In this document: positions 23,008-32,050 of the stretch, in pieces
How the letters are laid out: every line of letters begins with the position of its first letter
Numbering within the stretch: position 1 is the first letter of the stretch
Assembly: GCF_000341185.1 (NCBI RefSeq)
Contig: NZ_ANBH01000058.1
Span: forward strand, 1-46,486
Direction: 5' to 3'
Source: Nocardiopsis chromatogenes YIM 90109
GTDB taxonomy: Bacteria; Actinomycetota; Actinomycetes; Streptosporangiales; Streptosporangiaceae
DNA: 46,486 nucleotides
Notes under the pieces: generated by a model
What the model saw: only the letters and a program-made list of their open reading frames with translations
What the model was told of the DNA's origin: nothing
Databases searched by the model: none
Position numbers and translations under genes: made by a program

Positions 23008-25894
23008 CGGTCACCTCAAGACCGTCCTCGTGGGAGTAGTGCACGTCGAAGCCTGCCAGGCGGGTCCGACAGTCCTCGTCGAGGATGAGAAGGAGCTCTC
23101 CGGACACCCAGTGGGCGTCCTTGTCCTGCCAGGCCGGGAAGAGGTTCTGCTCCAGCTCCCCGATGACCCGGTCGATCACCCAGGGGGCGACCAGCGGGAA
23201 GGGCAGGCGCACCGCGCTGGCGGCGGCGATGCGCCCGGCCTCCTCGGACGGGGCGAAGTCGGTGGGAAGCTCGATGCCGCCCCTGCCCTCCCCCAGGCCG
23301 GGAAGGGTCGTGAGCACGCCGTCCGCACGCCGCCGCAACAGCAGCACCTCCAGGCTCTCCCCCGCGTCGCGCACCTGCGCCCGGCCCCGCGGGGTGTCGT
23401 CGGCGTCCCCGACCCCGGCCTGGACCCACCCGATGAGCGAGCGCCCCGCCCGTGCGGGCGCGCCGAGCACGAACGCGCGCGCCTCCTCGGTCTTGGCCGC
23501 CTGCTCGACCTCGTGCGACTCCCGCGCCTGCTCCAGCGCCTCCTGCCACTCGGGGGGACCGATCGGATCAGGTCCGTAGGCGCCTTGGACCAGGCGGTCG
23601 ATGTCGTCGGGCAGGACCACCGACCCGCCAGCGGAGCCTCGGCCGTCGTCGGCCTGGAGGAGGGGATCGAGCGCCGCGGCCGCACGCAGCAAGGGGTAGG
23701 GGCGGTAGACGAACTGCGACCCCGAATCCGGCTCGGGCGGCTGCTTCGCCCAGGCGGTTCCGGTGATCAGGCAGCGGGCCGTGCGCAGCCTCTCGGGGCG
23801 CTCGTGCTGGCCCTCACCGCGGAGGTGGCGGTGCAGGCGGCCCATGCGCTGCAGCATCAGGTCGACGGGGGCCAGGTCGGTGACCAGCAGGTCGAAGTCG
23901 ATGTCCAGGGACTGCTCGGCCACCTGGCTGGCGACCACGATGCGGGGGTGCTCGGGGCGCCGTCCGCCGAGTTCAGCGACCTTGGCCGACGGCCCGAAGG
24001 CCGCCAGTAGCTCCCGGTCCTTGTCCGCCCGGTCCAGGTCGGCGAAGCGCGCGTGCGCGACGGTGACCTCGACGTCCGTTCCGGCGAACCGGTCGCGCAG
24101 CACCCGGGCGGCGGCGTGGACCCGCTTGACGGTGTTGCGCACGACCAGCGCGCAGCCGCCCCCGGCCAGCTCGCTCTCAAGACGGCGGGCCAGGACGTCC
24201 GGATCATCGTCGAGGCGTTCGATCCGGACCTCGGTCCTGCGGCCCGAGGCCTCCACGGCCTCCACGCGCGGCGCCTTTCCGGGCACGGCGCTGGTCAGGA
24301 GCGGGTACCCCTGCGCCTTCTCGACCGCATCGAACTCGGCCGAACCGCGCCGGGCCTGGCAGTAGGCCTCGACCAGCTCCCTGCGGCGGCGCGCCGGAAG
24401 CGTCGCCGACAGGACCACCACCGGGACCCGGTAGGCGCCCAGCCAGGACAGAACGGTGTCCAGGTAGGTGTTCATGTAGGTGTCGTAGGCGTGCGCCTCG
24501 TCGACCACCACGACCTTGCCCGCCACGGCCAGGTGCCGCAGCGCCAGGTGGCGGCTCTTCAGGCCCGCGAAGAGGAGCTGGTCGATCGTCCCGGCCGCGA
24601 AGTCCGAGAGCATCCCCTTCTTCCGGCCCCGCAGCCACCAGTGGGCCGCCAGCCCGCCGCCCCGGCTCTCGGCGGCGTCGCGCTCGACGTCGTCGGCCGA
24701 TTCCACCCCGGCGAACGGCAGATCGGCGTAGTCGTCGTTGAGGGCCGCCTTCGAGTGCGCCAGGAACACCGACGCCGAACCGTCGAGGCCCTGCAGCGAT
24801 CCGGCCCAGTCGGCCAGGCGCGAGAACATCGCGTTGCTGGTCGCCATGGTCGGGAGCGCGACGAAGCAGCCACCCGCTCCGGACACCGCCGCCAGGTCCT
24901 CGGCGGCCACCAGAGCGGCCTCGGTCTTGCCCTCCCCCATCGGCGCTTCGATGACGAGCATGCCCGGCTCGTCCATGGCCCGCGCGGCAGCGAGCGCGGC
25001 CTCCTGGACCGGCCGGACCCGGGTGCTCTCGTCCCAGGAGAAGCGCGCGGCGAACACCTCCTGGGCGCTGCCCTGCGGACGCCGGGGGCGCCAGCGCCCC
25101 CTCAGGCCAAGCCGCTGCAGGGCACGGGATACGCGTCCGTCGGCGGCGGAGCCCGCCTGCTGGAAGTAGGGGAACAGAGCGGCGTTGGAGGCGATCCAGT
25201 CACTGACGATCACCAGCGCGCTGAGCAGCACCTGGCTCGGCTGCGGCAGTTTCACCGGCGACCAGGCGTCCAGGTGTTCGCGGATCTGGCAGGCGGACGC
25301 GGCCGCGTCGAGGAGTTCGCGCTGGACCCGCTGCCACGTGTCGGTGCCCGTCGGCCCGTACAGCAGTTCCGGGTGGGCCAGGGCGTCTTGGAGATCGGCG
25401 TCGCTGGGAGGCACGCCGTGGTGGCCGCCGACGACGGCCCCGACCTGCTGCGCGGCCCGCTTGGGCCACCCGCTCTCCTGGAGCCAGGCCACGAGCAGGA
25501 GTTGCCCGGCCAGACCGTGGGGGGCGAGTGAGCGCTCTTTGCCCATCTGCGCGGCCGAAGGCATCTTCAGGCCGTGCGAGCGCATGGCCTCGGCCAGCCC
25601 TTCGACCTGGCAGGCGAACGCCGGGGTGGCCTTGCCGATGTCGTGCACCATCGCGAGCCAGACCGCCAGCCGTCGGCCGTCGGCCTCACCACCGGGCAGG
25701 GCCTCACCAATGCGGGCGCGGACCTGGGCCGGGAGCCACTCGTCCCAGAGGTAGGCCGCCGTTCCCGCGCTGTCGCCCATGTGCCGCCACAGTGGCAGCC
25801 AGCCGCCGGAGTCCCAGTCGTGCTTGGCCCACACCGCCCGTGCTGCAGCGCTCAGGTGAGCGCTTAGCTCGTGGGCGTACTCCTCGTAGGGCAT
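22997..25894 (-). CDS. cas3: Cas3 helicase-nuclease (type I-E)
   Basis: A 965-residue Cas3. The N-terminal HD nuclease shows HMGDSAG, VHDIGK and GHHG. The helicase follows with Walker A-like PMGEGKTEAAL, the DEAH box VVVDEAHAYDTYM and a C-terminal helicase domain (IVVASQVAEQSLDIDFDLLVTDLAP). The enzyme unwinds and degrades DNA bound by Cascade. The start is not secure: I use the ATG at 25894, just before the conserved N-terminus (WAKHDWDSGGWLPLW); an in-frame ATG at 25927 is the alternative. First gene of the cas operon. Confidence 0.93.
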   Translation of the reverse strand: MPYEEYAHELSAHLSAAARAVWAKHDWDSGGWLPLWRHMGDSAGTAAYLWDEWLPAQVRARIGEALPGGEADGRRLAVWLAMVHDIGKATPAFACQVEGLAEAMRSHGLKMPSAAQMGKERSLAPHGLAGQLLLVAWLQESGWPKRAAQQVGAVVGGHHGVPPSDADLQDALAHPELLYGPTGTDTWQRVQRELLDAAASACQIREHLDAWSPVKLPQPSQVLLSALVIVSDWIASNAALFPYFQQAGSAADGRVSRALQRLGLRGRWRPRRPQGSAQEVFAARFSWDESTRVRPVQEAALAAARAMDEPGMLVIEAPMGEGKTEAALVAAEDLAAVSGAGGCFVALPTMATSNAMFSRLADWAGSLQGLDGSASVFLAHSKAALNDDYADLPFAGVESADDVERDAAESRGGGLAAHWWLRGRKKGMLSDFAAGTIDQLLFAGLKSRHLALRHLAVAGKVVVVDEAHAYDTYMNTYLDTVLSWLGAYRVPVVVLSATLPARRRRELVEAYCQARRGSAEFDAVEKAQGYPLLTSAVPGKAPRVEAVEASGRRTEVRIERLDDDPDVLARRLESELAGGGCALVVRNTVKRVHAAARVLRDRFAGTDVEVTVAHARFADLDRADKDRELLAAFGPSAKVAELGGRRPEHPRIVVASQVAEQSLDIDFDLLVTDLAPVDLMLQRMGRLHRHLRGEGQHERPERLRTARCLITGTAWAKQPPEPDSGSQFVYRPYPLLRAAAALDPLLQADDGRGSAGGSVVLPDDIDRLVQGAYGPDPIGPPEWQEALEQARESHEVEQAAKTEEARAFVLGAPARAGRSLIGWVQAGVGDADDTPRGRAQVRDAGESLEVLLLRRRADGVLTTLPGLGEGRGGIELPTDFAPSEEAGRIAAASAVRLPFPLVAPWVIDRVIGELEQNLFPAWQDKDAHWVSGELLLILDEDCRTRLAGFDVHYSHEDGLEVTDAH

Positions 25895-26193
25895 GGGGAG
25901 ATTCAAGCGCACCGAGGCACGCCACATGCTGCGGTTGTCCTGACTGTCCGTATCCGGCCACTCTCGCAAGCCCGTCACGGAGATGCACCCCGATGGCATC
26001 GGCGTAGTAGCCCCGCGTGTGTTGGGGCGGCGTTCCTTCGGGGGCGTCGCCCCCTCGCATGTCAGAGCGGGGGCACCTGACCTGCGGCGCTGCGGCGGGG
26101 CACTCGGCAGTGTGCCATCGTGTGACACCAAAAGACAGCCTATGCCGTGCTTCCCGGGCCACACACGGGCCAACGGGACAGTATCGGCGCTGG
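25895..26193. promoter_or_regulatory. Upstream region of the cas operon
   Basis: About 300 bp between cas3 and the next gene; both are leftward, so this should hold the cas promoter. An imperfect palindrome gtgcca...tgacac (26112-26128) could be an operator. No convincing -35/-10 pair was identified. Confidence 0.35.
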
Positions 26194-26592
26194 TCAGCGG
26201 GTCTCGTCGGGCCACGGCCCGGTGAGCGGCCCGGCCTTGCGGAACGCCTCGTCCAACGCCCGGTTCGCCCGGCGCTCGTCCAAGCGGACCTGTAGGGGAT
26301 TGGCGGACCGGTCGGGCTCGAACACCGCGACCCGCCCCTCCACGACCGTCGTGCGCACACTCACGCCCCGGATGCGCCCGGCGAGTCTCCCGGCGGCGCG
26401 GGCCTCCTGGCGCTGGGCGTCGTCCCGGCAGTCGATGACCACGGCCCCGCTGCGCTTCAACGCCTCGGCGATCCGGTGGGCATAAGCGGTGCGCTCGGCC
26501 TTGGCCTCGGCCCTGCGCGCCTCGTTCCGGGCTTGGGCGCGGCGGGCCGTGGGGGCGGCCTCGATGCGGACCACGGGGGCCTTGTCGGTCAT
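26194..26592 (-). CDS. Hypothetical basic protein
   Basis: A 132-residue protein starting MTDKAPVVRIEAAPTARRA. The first 50 residues form a highly charged Arg/Ala/Glu helix, possibly coiled coil. The remainder (AVVIDCRDDAQRQEARAAG, then TTVVEGRVAVFEPD) resembles small proteins common in actinomycete integrative elements. It ends KAGPLTGPWPDE, similar to the end of the integrase at 35.5 kb. It lies at the left edge of the proposed element. Function unknown. Confidence 0.55.
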   Translation of the reverse strand: MTDKAPVVRIEAAPTARRAQARNEARRAEAKAERTAYAHRIAEALKRSGAVVIDCRDDAQRQEARAAGRLAGRIRGVSVRTTVVEGRVAVFEPDRSANPLQVRLDERRANRALDEAFRKAGPLTGPWPDETR

Positions 26593-27018
26593 AGGGGCGA
26601 CGCTACCCCGGCCCCGGGCCGCGTGTCCCGGGCCGGTGGGAACCCGTCGCCGCGCCCGGACGGGGTGCTGTACCTGTGCGGGCGCTGCTCCGACGCCCGG
26701 GCGGGGCTCGATGCCCCGGCTGGGCGTGGCCCGCCCCGGATTCACCCCAGTTCCCGGCCGCGACGCGGAGGTTGGACGGGTCCGGTCACGCGGGAGCGTC
26801 GGGGCGGGGGCCGGGCGGCCGTAAGCTCGGGGCGCGGTCGGGCCCGGAGGGCTCCACCGGCCTTACCCGTCCGGGGCCGCCCGGCCGTAGGGTCCCGCCC
26901 CGGCGCGGGAGCGTGGACGGACCCGGACGACCGGACCCGACCGGCGCGGGCGGCCCGAGCATGCGGAAAGGTCACGCTTCCGGGCTTATGGCGGCATGTG
27001 TCCGCCGCTGGTGCTGGA
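26593..27018. other. GC-rich gap at the left of the element
   Basis: About 430 bp, rich in short GGACCCG/CCGGACC motifs. No gene, promoter or attachment site could be identified. The pentapeptide gene has no strong ribosome site here. Confidence 0.45.
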
Positions 27019-27924
27019 ATGGCGCGCATGCGGTGGAAGAAGGCGTGGAACGCGGTCAAGGTGTGGGGGCGGCGGTACCTGTGGGTGTGGGCGGTGCCGT
27101 TGGCCGTGGTGGTTGTGGGGCTGGTCCTGGTGCTGCTGCTGGGGCCCTTCACCGACTGGGTCGCCGGGCCGGTCGTGCACGACTTGGGTGGCAAGGATGA
27201 GGCGGCGGCGCTGAACCAGGTGCGCACGACCGTGTTGCAGGCGGTGGGGGGCACTGCGGCGCTGTCGGCGCTGGTGTTCACGGCCGTCAACTACCGGTTG
27301 AACCGGCGGGGCCAGTTCACGGAGCGCTACGCGACGGCGATCGGTCATCTGGCCTCGGACAAGATGGAGGAGCGCATCGGCGGGATCTACTCGCTGGAGC
27401 ACATCATGCGCGAGTCGGAGCGCGACCACGCGACCGTGGTAGAGGTGCTGTCAGCGTTCGTGCGGGAGAACGCCCCCGCCCCCGTAGAGGCCCCAAAAGC
27501 CCCTCCGGATGGCCGGGGCCGGTGGATGCACCCGCCCACTGGCACCCCGGACCCATCCGGGCAGGTGGAGCGCCGAGAGCGGCCTTCCACGGACGTGCAG
27601 GCGGCATTGACGGTTATCGGACGCCGTCCCCGACGTCCGGAGGCCAATCCTGTGGACCTTCATGAGACAGACCTCCAGGGCGCGAACCTCTTGGGCGCCC
27701 GGCTGGAACACGCGGTCCTGTTGGGCGCCCGGCTCGAACACGCGAACCTGGTGGTCGCCGGGCTGGAACACGCGGACCTGCGGGGCGCCCGACTCGAACA
27801 CGCGGACCTGCGGGGCGCCCGACTCGAACACGCGAACCTGCGGGGCGCCCGACTCGAACACGCGAACCTGGAAGGCGCTGTTCTCACTGGAGCCACAGGG
27901 CTCGACACGGAGCACGGGGGATAG
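27019..27924 (+). CDS. Membrane-anchored pentapeptide-repeat protein
   Basis: A 301-residue protein. An N-terminal membrane helix (WAVPLAVVVVGLVLVLLLG) is followed by a second hydrophobic segment and the actinomycete-typical linker RGQFTERYATAIGHL...GGIYSLEHIM, then a charged region. The C-terminal quarter is a run of A(N/D)L-type pentapeptide repeats that should fold as a beta-helix. The repeats are written in near-identical 30-bp DNA units. Such proteins are widespread in actinomycetes, and their role is unclear. The start is the ATG at 27019 or 27028; neither has a strong ribosome site. Confidence 0.8.
   Translation: MARMRWKKAWNAVKVWGRRYLWVWAVPLAVVVVGLVLVLLLGPFTDWVAGPVVHDLGGKDEAAALNQVRTTVLQAVGGTAALSALVFTAVNYRLNRRGQFTERYATAIGHLASDKMEERIGGIYSLEHIMRESERDHATVVEVLSAFVRENAPAPVEAPKAPPDGRGRWMHPPTGTPDPSGQVERRERPSTDVQAALTVIGRRPRRPEANPVDLHETDLQGANLLGARLEHAVLLGARLEHANLVVAGLEHADLRGARLEHADLRGARLEHANLRGARLEHANLEGAVLTGATGLDTEHGG
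27694..27873 (+). repeat. Six 30-bp tandem repeats coding for pentapeptides
   Basis: Six consecutive 30-bp units begin ggcgcccg(g/a)ct and encode G-A-R-L-E-H-A-x-L-x. The third is the most diverged (gtcgccgggct) and units 4 and 5 are almost identical, consistent with recent copy-number change. Confidence 0.8.
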
Positions 27925-28188
27925 AAGGTCGGGCGCGGCTCCGCCAGCCGAAGCGGAGCGGAGGCCGGAGCGCCCGGACCTGCGGAAACACGGTGTTCCG
28001 GGGGTTCTTCCCTGCGCGGGCGGGCGCGCCTGGGGCGAGGTGTGCGGGCGGTGAGCGCTGGGAGCGGCGGGAGGCCGGGGAGCGACGCGGAGCGGGCGCC
28101 GTGCGAGCACGCGACGAAGGAGCGCGCGCAGCACGGATGTCCGCGTGAGCGGAGCGACCCACGGCCGCCCCACCGCGAGCACAGCGAA

Positions 28189-28215
28189 GCCCGCCCGCGC
28201 GAAGCGCGGGCGGGC
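28189..28215. terminator. 12-bp perfect hairpin with GAA loop
   Basis: gcccgcccgcgc (28189-28200) and gcgcgggcgggc (28204-28215) form a perfect stem around gaa. It could terminate the pentapeptide transcript. The gcgcgaagcgc core recurs at 33570 and 33651, so it may instead be an element-specific structure. Confidence 0.5.
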
Positions 28216-28323
28216 CTTGATCCTGTAGGGAAACTCCTCACACAACCGTGAGGACGCCCTACCGGTGGTGCGCCCCCTGCTACGGGCATGGCCCGAACGG
28301 CTGTGGGCCGAAGACACGGGAAA

Positions 28324-28369
28324 GGTCCCGTCCTACCCTGGGACTGCGAACCCCCAAGAGGACGGGACC
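28324..28369 (+). promoter_or_regulatory. 11-bp inverted repeat overlapping the ribosome site
   Basis: ggtcccgtcct (28324-28334) pairs perfectly with aggacgggacc (28359-28369), only 6 bp before the ATG. The right arm includes the GAGGACGG ribosome site. It may be an operator for the regulator's own protein or an RNA hairpin that hides the ribosome site. Confidence 0.5.
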
Positions 28370-28375
28370 TGACTG

Positions 28376-29593
28376 ATGAGTCACGATATCAACCCGGGCG
28401 ATCGCATACGAGAGCTGCGCCGCCGCCGTGGCATGACTCAGGAACGCCTCGCCGAAGCCGCCCACCTGGCCCTTCCCACGATCAAGAAGATCGAACAGGG
28501 CGGCAGTGCGAGGATGGAGACCTTCAACGCCATCGCTCGCGCCCTCGGCAAGACCACGCTCGCTTTCGCCACCCCGGCCGCTCCGACGCCCGGCGACGAC
28601 TCCCCGGATGCCTCGCTGGCTGCGATCCGCGCGGCCATCAACCCCCCGACCGGCATCACGGGGGACCCCCTGCTCAACCTCGGCAGCGACGAACCCGACC
28701 TCGTCATGCTCGGCCGCGCCACGAAGTCGGTGTCGCTGGCCTACTACGCGGACCGATACGACGATGTCGCCCGGCTCGCCCCCTCCGTGATCCGCTCCGC
28801 CCACCTCCATGTCCGTGAACTCGACGGGCGCGACAAGGACGAAGCCCATCGCCTGCGCGCGGACATCCTGGGGGTTGCGGGCCGCTACCTGATCCAGGTC
28901 CGCCAACACGACCTTGCCCTGACCGCCCTCCGGGACAGCCTGCGTGACGCGCTGGAGATCGGGCACCAGCCGCTCGCAGCGGCCGCGATCTCCTCGCAAG
29001 CCTGGGCGCTGATGCGACAGGCCCGGTTCTCGGAGGTGGAGGCGCTGTGTGTGCGCACCGCTGACGAGATCGAACCCCGGATGTCCCGGGCCACCTCCGA
29101 CCAACTGAGCGCCTGGGGCTGGCTGCTCCTGCGCGCGGGGGCCGCTGCCGCGCGCAACAACCGCGCGGAGGAGTCGCGGGAGTTCCATTCGATGGCGGCT
29201 TCGGCTGCGGCCCGGCTCCATGAGGAGGTGGACACCGCTGAGCACCTGATGTTCGGCAGGACCACGGTGCAACTGAAGACCATCGAATCGGAGCTGGTCA
29301 CCGGGCACCCCGACCGGGTGTTGGAACAGTCGGAGCACGTTCCCGGCGACGTAGGGGAGCGCCTGAAGACGGGGGTGAACAGGCACCGCATCGACCAGGC
29401 CAAGGCCCACCTCCAGACCGGTGACCCCGGTGCCGCCCTTGAGGTGCTGCAGGGCCTTCGGCAGGACGCGCCCGAGTGGTTGCGTTACCAGCAGGCGGCC
29501 CGTGAAGTCGCTGAGGATATCCTCGCGGCACCCAAGCGGATGCCCAGCGCTGAGCAGCGCGAGTTGGCCGACTTCCTGGGTGTTCCTGTGTAG
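28376..29593 (+). CDS. XRE regulator with TPR-like C-terminal domain
   Basis: A 405-residue regulator. Residues about 8-65 form an XRE helix-turn-helix (IRELRRRRGMTQERLAEAAH then TIKKIEQGG). The rest is a long helical region resembling tetratricopeptide repeats, a layout used by peptide- or ligand-sensing actinomycete regulators. The start is close behind an inverted repeat that covers the ribosome site, suggesting self-control. As the main regulator in the element, it may govern its replication or transfer functions. Confidence 0.8.
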   Translation: MSHDINPGDRIRELRRRRGMTQERLAEAAHLALPTIKKIEQGGSARMETFNAIARALGKTTLAFATPAAPTPGDDSPDASLAAIRAAINPPTGITGDPLLNLGSDEPDLVMLGRATKSVSLAYYADRYDDVARLAPSVIRSAHLHVRELDGRDKDEAHRLRADILGVAGRYLIQVRQHDLALTALRDSLRDALEIGHQPLAAAAISSQAWALMRQARFSEVEALCVRTADEIEPRMSRATSDQLSAWGWLLLRAGAAAARNNRAEESREFHSMAASAAARLHEEVDTAEHLMFGRTTVQLKTIESELVTGHPDRVLEQSEHVPGDVGERLKTGVNRHRIDQAKAHLQTGDPGAALEVLQGLRQDAPEWLRYQQAAREVAEDILAAPKRMPSAEQRELADFLGVPV

Positions 29594-29710
29594 GGGATAC
29601 GCACCGTATCCCTTTGCCCTTGGGGCGTAGTCGAAAGGCTGCGCCCCGTTTCTGTTTCCGGCCTTGTGCGCTCCGTAGCTTCGTCCTCATCCCCAATCCC
29701 TGGAGGAGCG

Positions 29711-29920
29711 ATGAGGCCGCGAGCGTGGGAGCGCGAGAACCTTCACGGCTGGCCGACTGCGGCAGAGGTGCTGGCCGCCGACTTCCCTGACTGGGAGATC
29801 AGCCGCGACCTTCCCGACGACCCCGGCGAGTGGCGTGCGGTGCGCGGCGACGTCGTGCTGTCCGCGCCCACCGTTCCAGAGCTCCGCACCCTGCTGGAAG
29901 GGACCGAGGAACAGAAGTGA
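29711..29920 (+). CDS. Small conserved hypothetical protein
   Basis: A 69-residue protein starting MRPRAWERENLHGWPTAAEV. The start is set by a GGAGGAGC ribosome site. The pattern LAADFPDWEISRDL...WRAVRGD resembles small proteins repeatedly found next to XRE regulators in Streptomyces-type genomes. It lies 117 bp after the XRE/TPR gene and probably forms a unit with the next two genes. Confidence 0.65.
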   Translation: MRPRAWERENLHGWPTAAEVLAADFPDWEISRDLPDDPGEWRAVRGDVVLSAPTVPELRTLLEGTEEQK

Positions 29921-29988
29921 CCAAGACCCCGGCGGCCGGTCGCAACGGCCCCGGGGCGCGGCCCCACCTGGATACGAGGTGAGACGAG

Positions 29989-30351
29989 ATGGACGATATC
30001 CCGAAGAACCCCCCACCCGCACCCGGCCCGGGGGGCGAGGGCCTTCCGGACGTTCCGACCGGTATCAGGTCGGCCGCCTGGGAGTGGAACCAACAGCATC
30101 CCGGGTGGGTGGCGACCTTCCTGCCCAAGGCTCCGCGCGACTGGCAGTGGGTCGCCGACCGGACACGGCGCCTGGCCCCCGGGGAGCTGGAGCGCGGGTT
30201 CCACCCCTACCTGTACGCCCCGGACCTGGACGCGCTGTCGGCGGTGGTCTCGCAGGAGATGAAGGCGCAGGCCGCCGGGCAGCACGCGCCCGCTCCGCCG
30301 ACCCACCAACCCCCCGGCCCCCCTGTCCCCTGGGGCGGGAGCGCAGCGTGA
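29989..30351 (+). CDS. Small hypothetical protein
   Basis: A 120-residue protein, Pro-rich at both ends (PKNPPPAPGPGG and APAPPTHQPPGPPVPWGG). The middle holds AAWEWNQQHPGWVATFLP and FHPYLYAPDLDALSAVVSQE, a compact helical part. Its stop overlaps the GTG of the next gene (GTGA). No function known; it belongs to the small-protein group of the element. Confidence 0.6.
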   Translation: MDDIPKNPPPAPGPGGEGLPDVPTGIRSAAWEWNQQHPGWVATFLPKAPRDWQWVADRTRRLAPGELERGFHPYLYAPDLDALSAVVSQEMKAQAAGQHAPAPPTHQPPGPPVPWGGSAA

Positions 30352-30566
30352 GAAGGGTGCGCCGCCCCTTGGGCTGTGAGTACGGGGCCGCGATCGCCCG
30401 GGTAAAGGCTGCGGCTGCGAGCGCCGGTTACGTGCTGCTCCGCGTCCCCACCCGGACCGGGCAGCTCTACACCCTGCACGACGGGGCCACGCTGCGCTCG
30501 GTCATCGTCCGGGTGTACCTGGGCGACATCCAAAGGTTCCTGCGCGATGAGGGCGTAGACGCCTGA
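30348..30566 (+). CDS. Small hypothetical protein
   Basis: A 72-residue protein from a GTG that overlaps the previous stop. It has a helix IARVKAAAASAGYVLL, a two-strand part TGQLYTLHDG and a C-terminal YLGDIQRFLRDEG, a layout common in small actinomycete element proteins. A 21-codon frame at 30649-30714 follows but has no ribosome site. Function unknown. Confidence 0.6.
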   Translation: MRRVRRPLGCEYGAAIARVKAAAASAGYVLLRVPTRTGQLYTLHDGATLRSVIVRVYLGDIQRFLRDEGVDA

Positions 30567-30765
30567 AGCCGCCCCCCGCCCGCCGGTGACCCCCTCTATT
30601 CCCGGCGGGCGGGTGGGCACCCACCGCCTTTGCCAATGACGGGGCCCGGTGGAGGTCGCGCACCTGGTGCTGGCAGGGAACCGCCGCGTGCTGTCCTATG
30701 CCTTCTCGCCCTGACCCCCTCCCCGCGCCCCCTGTGAACGGCCCTACCCGGGAAGGCCCCGCCCT

Positions 30766-31017
30766 TTGTTGCGCCCTGATGAGGTCCTGGCCCTGTACGT
30801 CGCGCTCACCGCTGTGGGCCTGCCCCTTGCCGCGTTCGGGATGCGCCCGGCGCGGCGGCTGGCCGCTCCTGTCGGCCCGTGGCGCCTGTGGCTGCTCCTG
30901 GCGGTGCTGGCGGCCCTGTTCTGGGTGCTGCTGAGCGGCCGGGGCGCCCCTGAGGCGCCGCGCCCCGTGGTGCCGCCCGCTGCGGCGGCCCGTGATGTGA
31001 ATCCGCCCCTTCGATAG
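30766..31017 (+). CDS. Small membrane protein
   Basis: An 83-residue protein with two likely membrane segments (EVLALYVALTAVGLPLAAFG and WLLLAVLAALFWVLLSG) and a Pro/Ala-rich tail. The start is the TTG at 30766 with a GGAAGG site 9 bp upstream. It is 14 bp before the CPBP protease gene and probably co-transcribed. It could be a small Spd-like spread protein of the element, but that is only a guess from position. Confidence 0.5.
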   Translation: MLRPDEVLALYVALTAVGLPLAAFGMRPARRLAAPVGPWRLWLLLAVLAALFWVLLSGRGAPEAPRPVVPPAAAARDVNPPLR

Positions 31018-31031
31018 CTGAGGATCCCTCG

Positions 31032-31859
31032 TTGCCGACGACCCCCTTTACCCCCCTGTCCCGACGTGCGGGCGCCCTGCTCGCCTACCTGGCGCCGGTG
31101 CCTGAGGCCACGGCCGATCCCGTCCGGCCCCGGCGCTTGTCGCCCTGGGCCGCCTACGGGCTGCTCGCCGTGGCCTACCTGGTGGTGTTCGGCCAGTCCT
31201 TGTTCCAACAGGCCCTTGTGCTGGCTGAGGGCTACGTCCCTGAGGTGCGGCCCCCGGGGCCCGATGAGCTGTGGCCGGTGGCCGCGATGACGTGGGCCGA
31301 ACACGCGGTCCGAGTGGTGCTGGCGCTGTTGATGGCCGTCGCCGCGGCTCGGGCGACCGGCCTGCGCCTGGGCGAGGTGTTCGCCCCGCACGGTCGCAAC
31401 CGCAAGCAGAGTGCTGCGGTGTTCGTGTGCGCGCTGGTGGCCTACGCCGCGAGTGTCTCGGCCGTGGGCGCGGTGCGCACGGCCACCGGGGCCGAAGGCG
31501 GCTTCATCATGCGGGATTTCGGTGACGTCGCGCGGATGGTCGCCATGATGGGGCCGACCCAGGTGACGACCGGCTTCACTGAGGAACTGGTCGCGGTCGG
31601 CCTGGTGGTGCTGCTCCTCGGGGCTGCCCGCCGCCCGGCCTGGGAGGTCGGGGCGGTGGCGGTGGTGGCCAAGCTGGCCTACCACGCCTACTACGGCTGG
31701 CCCGTGCTGGCGCTGGCCCCGGCGGCGCTGGTGATGGCCTGGCTGTACGCGCGGACCGGGCGCATCTGGCCAATCATTGCCGCGCACGCAGTGTTCAATC
31801 TCGGCCAGAGCGTGAAAGTACTCGCCGTGGCGGCCCTGGCACCGTCCATGCTCGGCTGA
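31032..31859 (+). CDS. CPBP-family intramembrane metalloprotease
   Basis: A 275-residue polytopic membrane protein of the CPBP (CAAX protease/Abi) family. The active-site motifs are visible: glutamates in TGFTEELVAVGL, the first histidine in LAYHAYYGW and the late HAVFNL. About seven hydrophobic segments are present. Members process peptides or prenylated proteins in the membrane, and some give bacteriocin immunity. The start is a TTG with GAGGA 7 bp upstream. In this element it may protect the host or help maintain the element. Confidence 0.82.
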   Translation: MPTTPFTPLSRRAGALLAYLAPVPEATADPVRPRRLSPWAAYGLLAVAYLVVFGQSLFQQALVLAEGYVPEVRPPGPDELWPVAAMTWAEHAVRVVLALLMAVAAARATGLRLGEVFAPHGRNRKQSAAVFVCALVAYAASVSAVGAVRTATGAEGGFIMRDFGDVARMVAMMGPTQVTTGFTEELVAVGLVVLLLGAARRPAWEVGAVAVVAKLAYHAYYGWPVLALAPAALVMAWLYARTGRIWPIIAAHAVFNLGQSVKVLAVAALAPSMLG

Positions 31860-32050
31860 GGCACCCCCGACCGACAATCTCCCCGAAAGCCCCGCCTGGC
31901 CCCTTTGCCCGTCCGCGCAGGTGAAGGGGCTCTTCGCATTTCCAACCATGCCGTGACCTGTGTATTCGTGATTCTGGACATTTTCCAGGGCGCGGGTGAG
32001 CATCGATCACAGAAGGCGAACACGCGTTCTAGCGGGACTGCGGGGGTGCC

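Larger units (their letters stand above)
27925..28375. other. Intergenic region with hairpins
   Basis: About 450 bp. It holds a weak terminator-like stem (27938-27944 with 27953-27959) after the pentapeptide gene, the 12-bp hairpin at 28189-28215, and the inverted repeat before the XRE/TPR gene. No gene recognised. Confidence 0.5.

Noticed and set aside
26112-26128. Imperfect palindrome gtgcca...tgacac upstream of cas3
   Set aside because: One mismatch in six-base arms is not strong enough to call an operator on its own; mentioned only in the upstream-region entry.
30649-30714. A 21-codon frame starting GTG
   Set aside because: No ribosome site and nothing conserved that I can see; kept only as a note.
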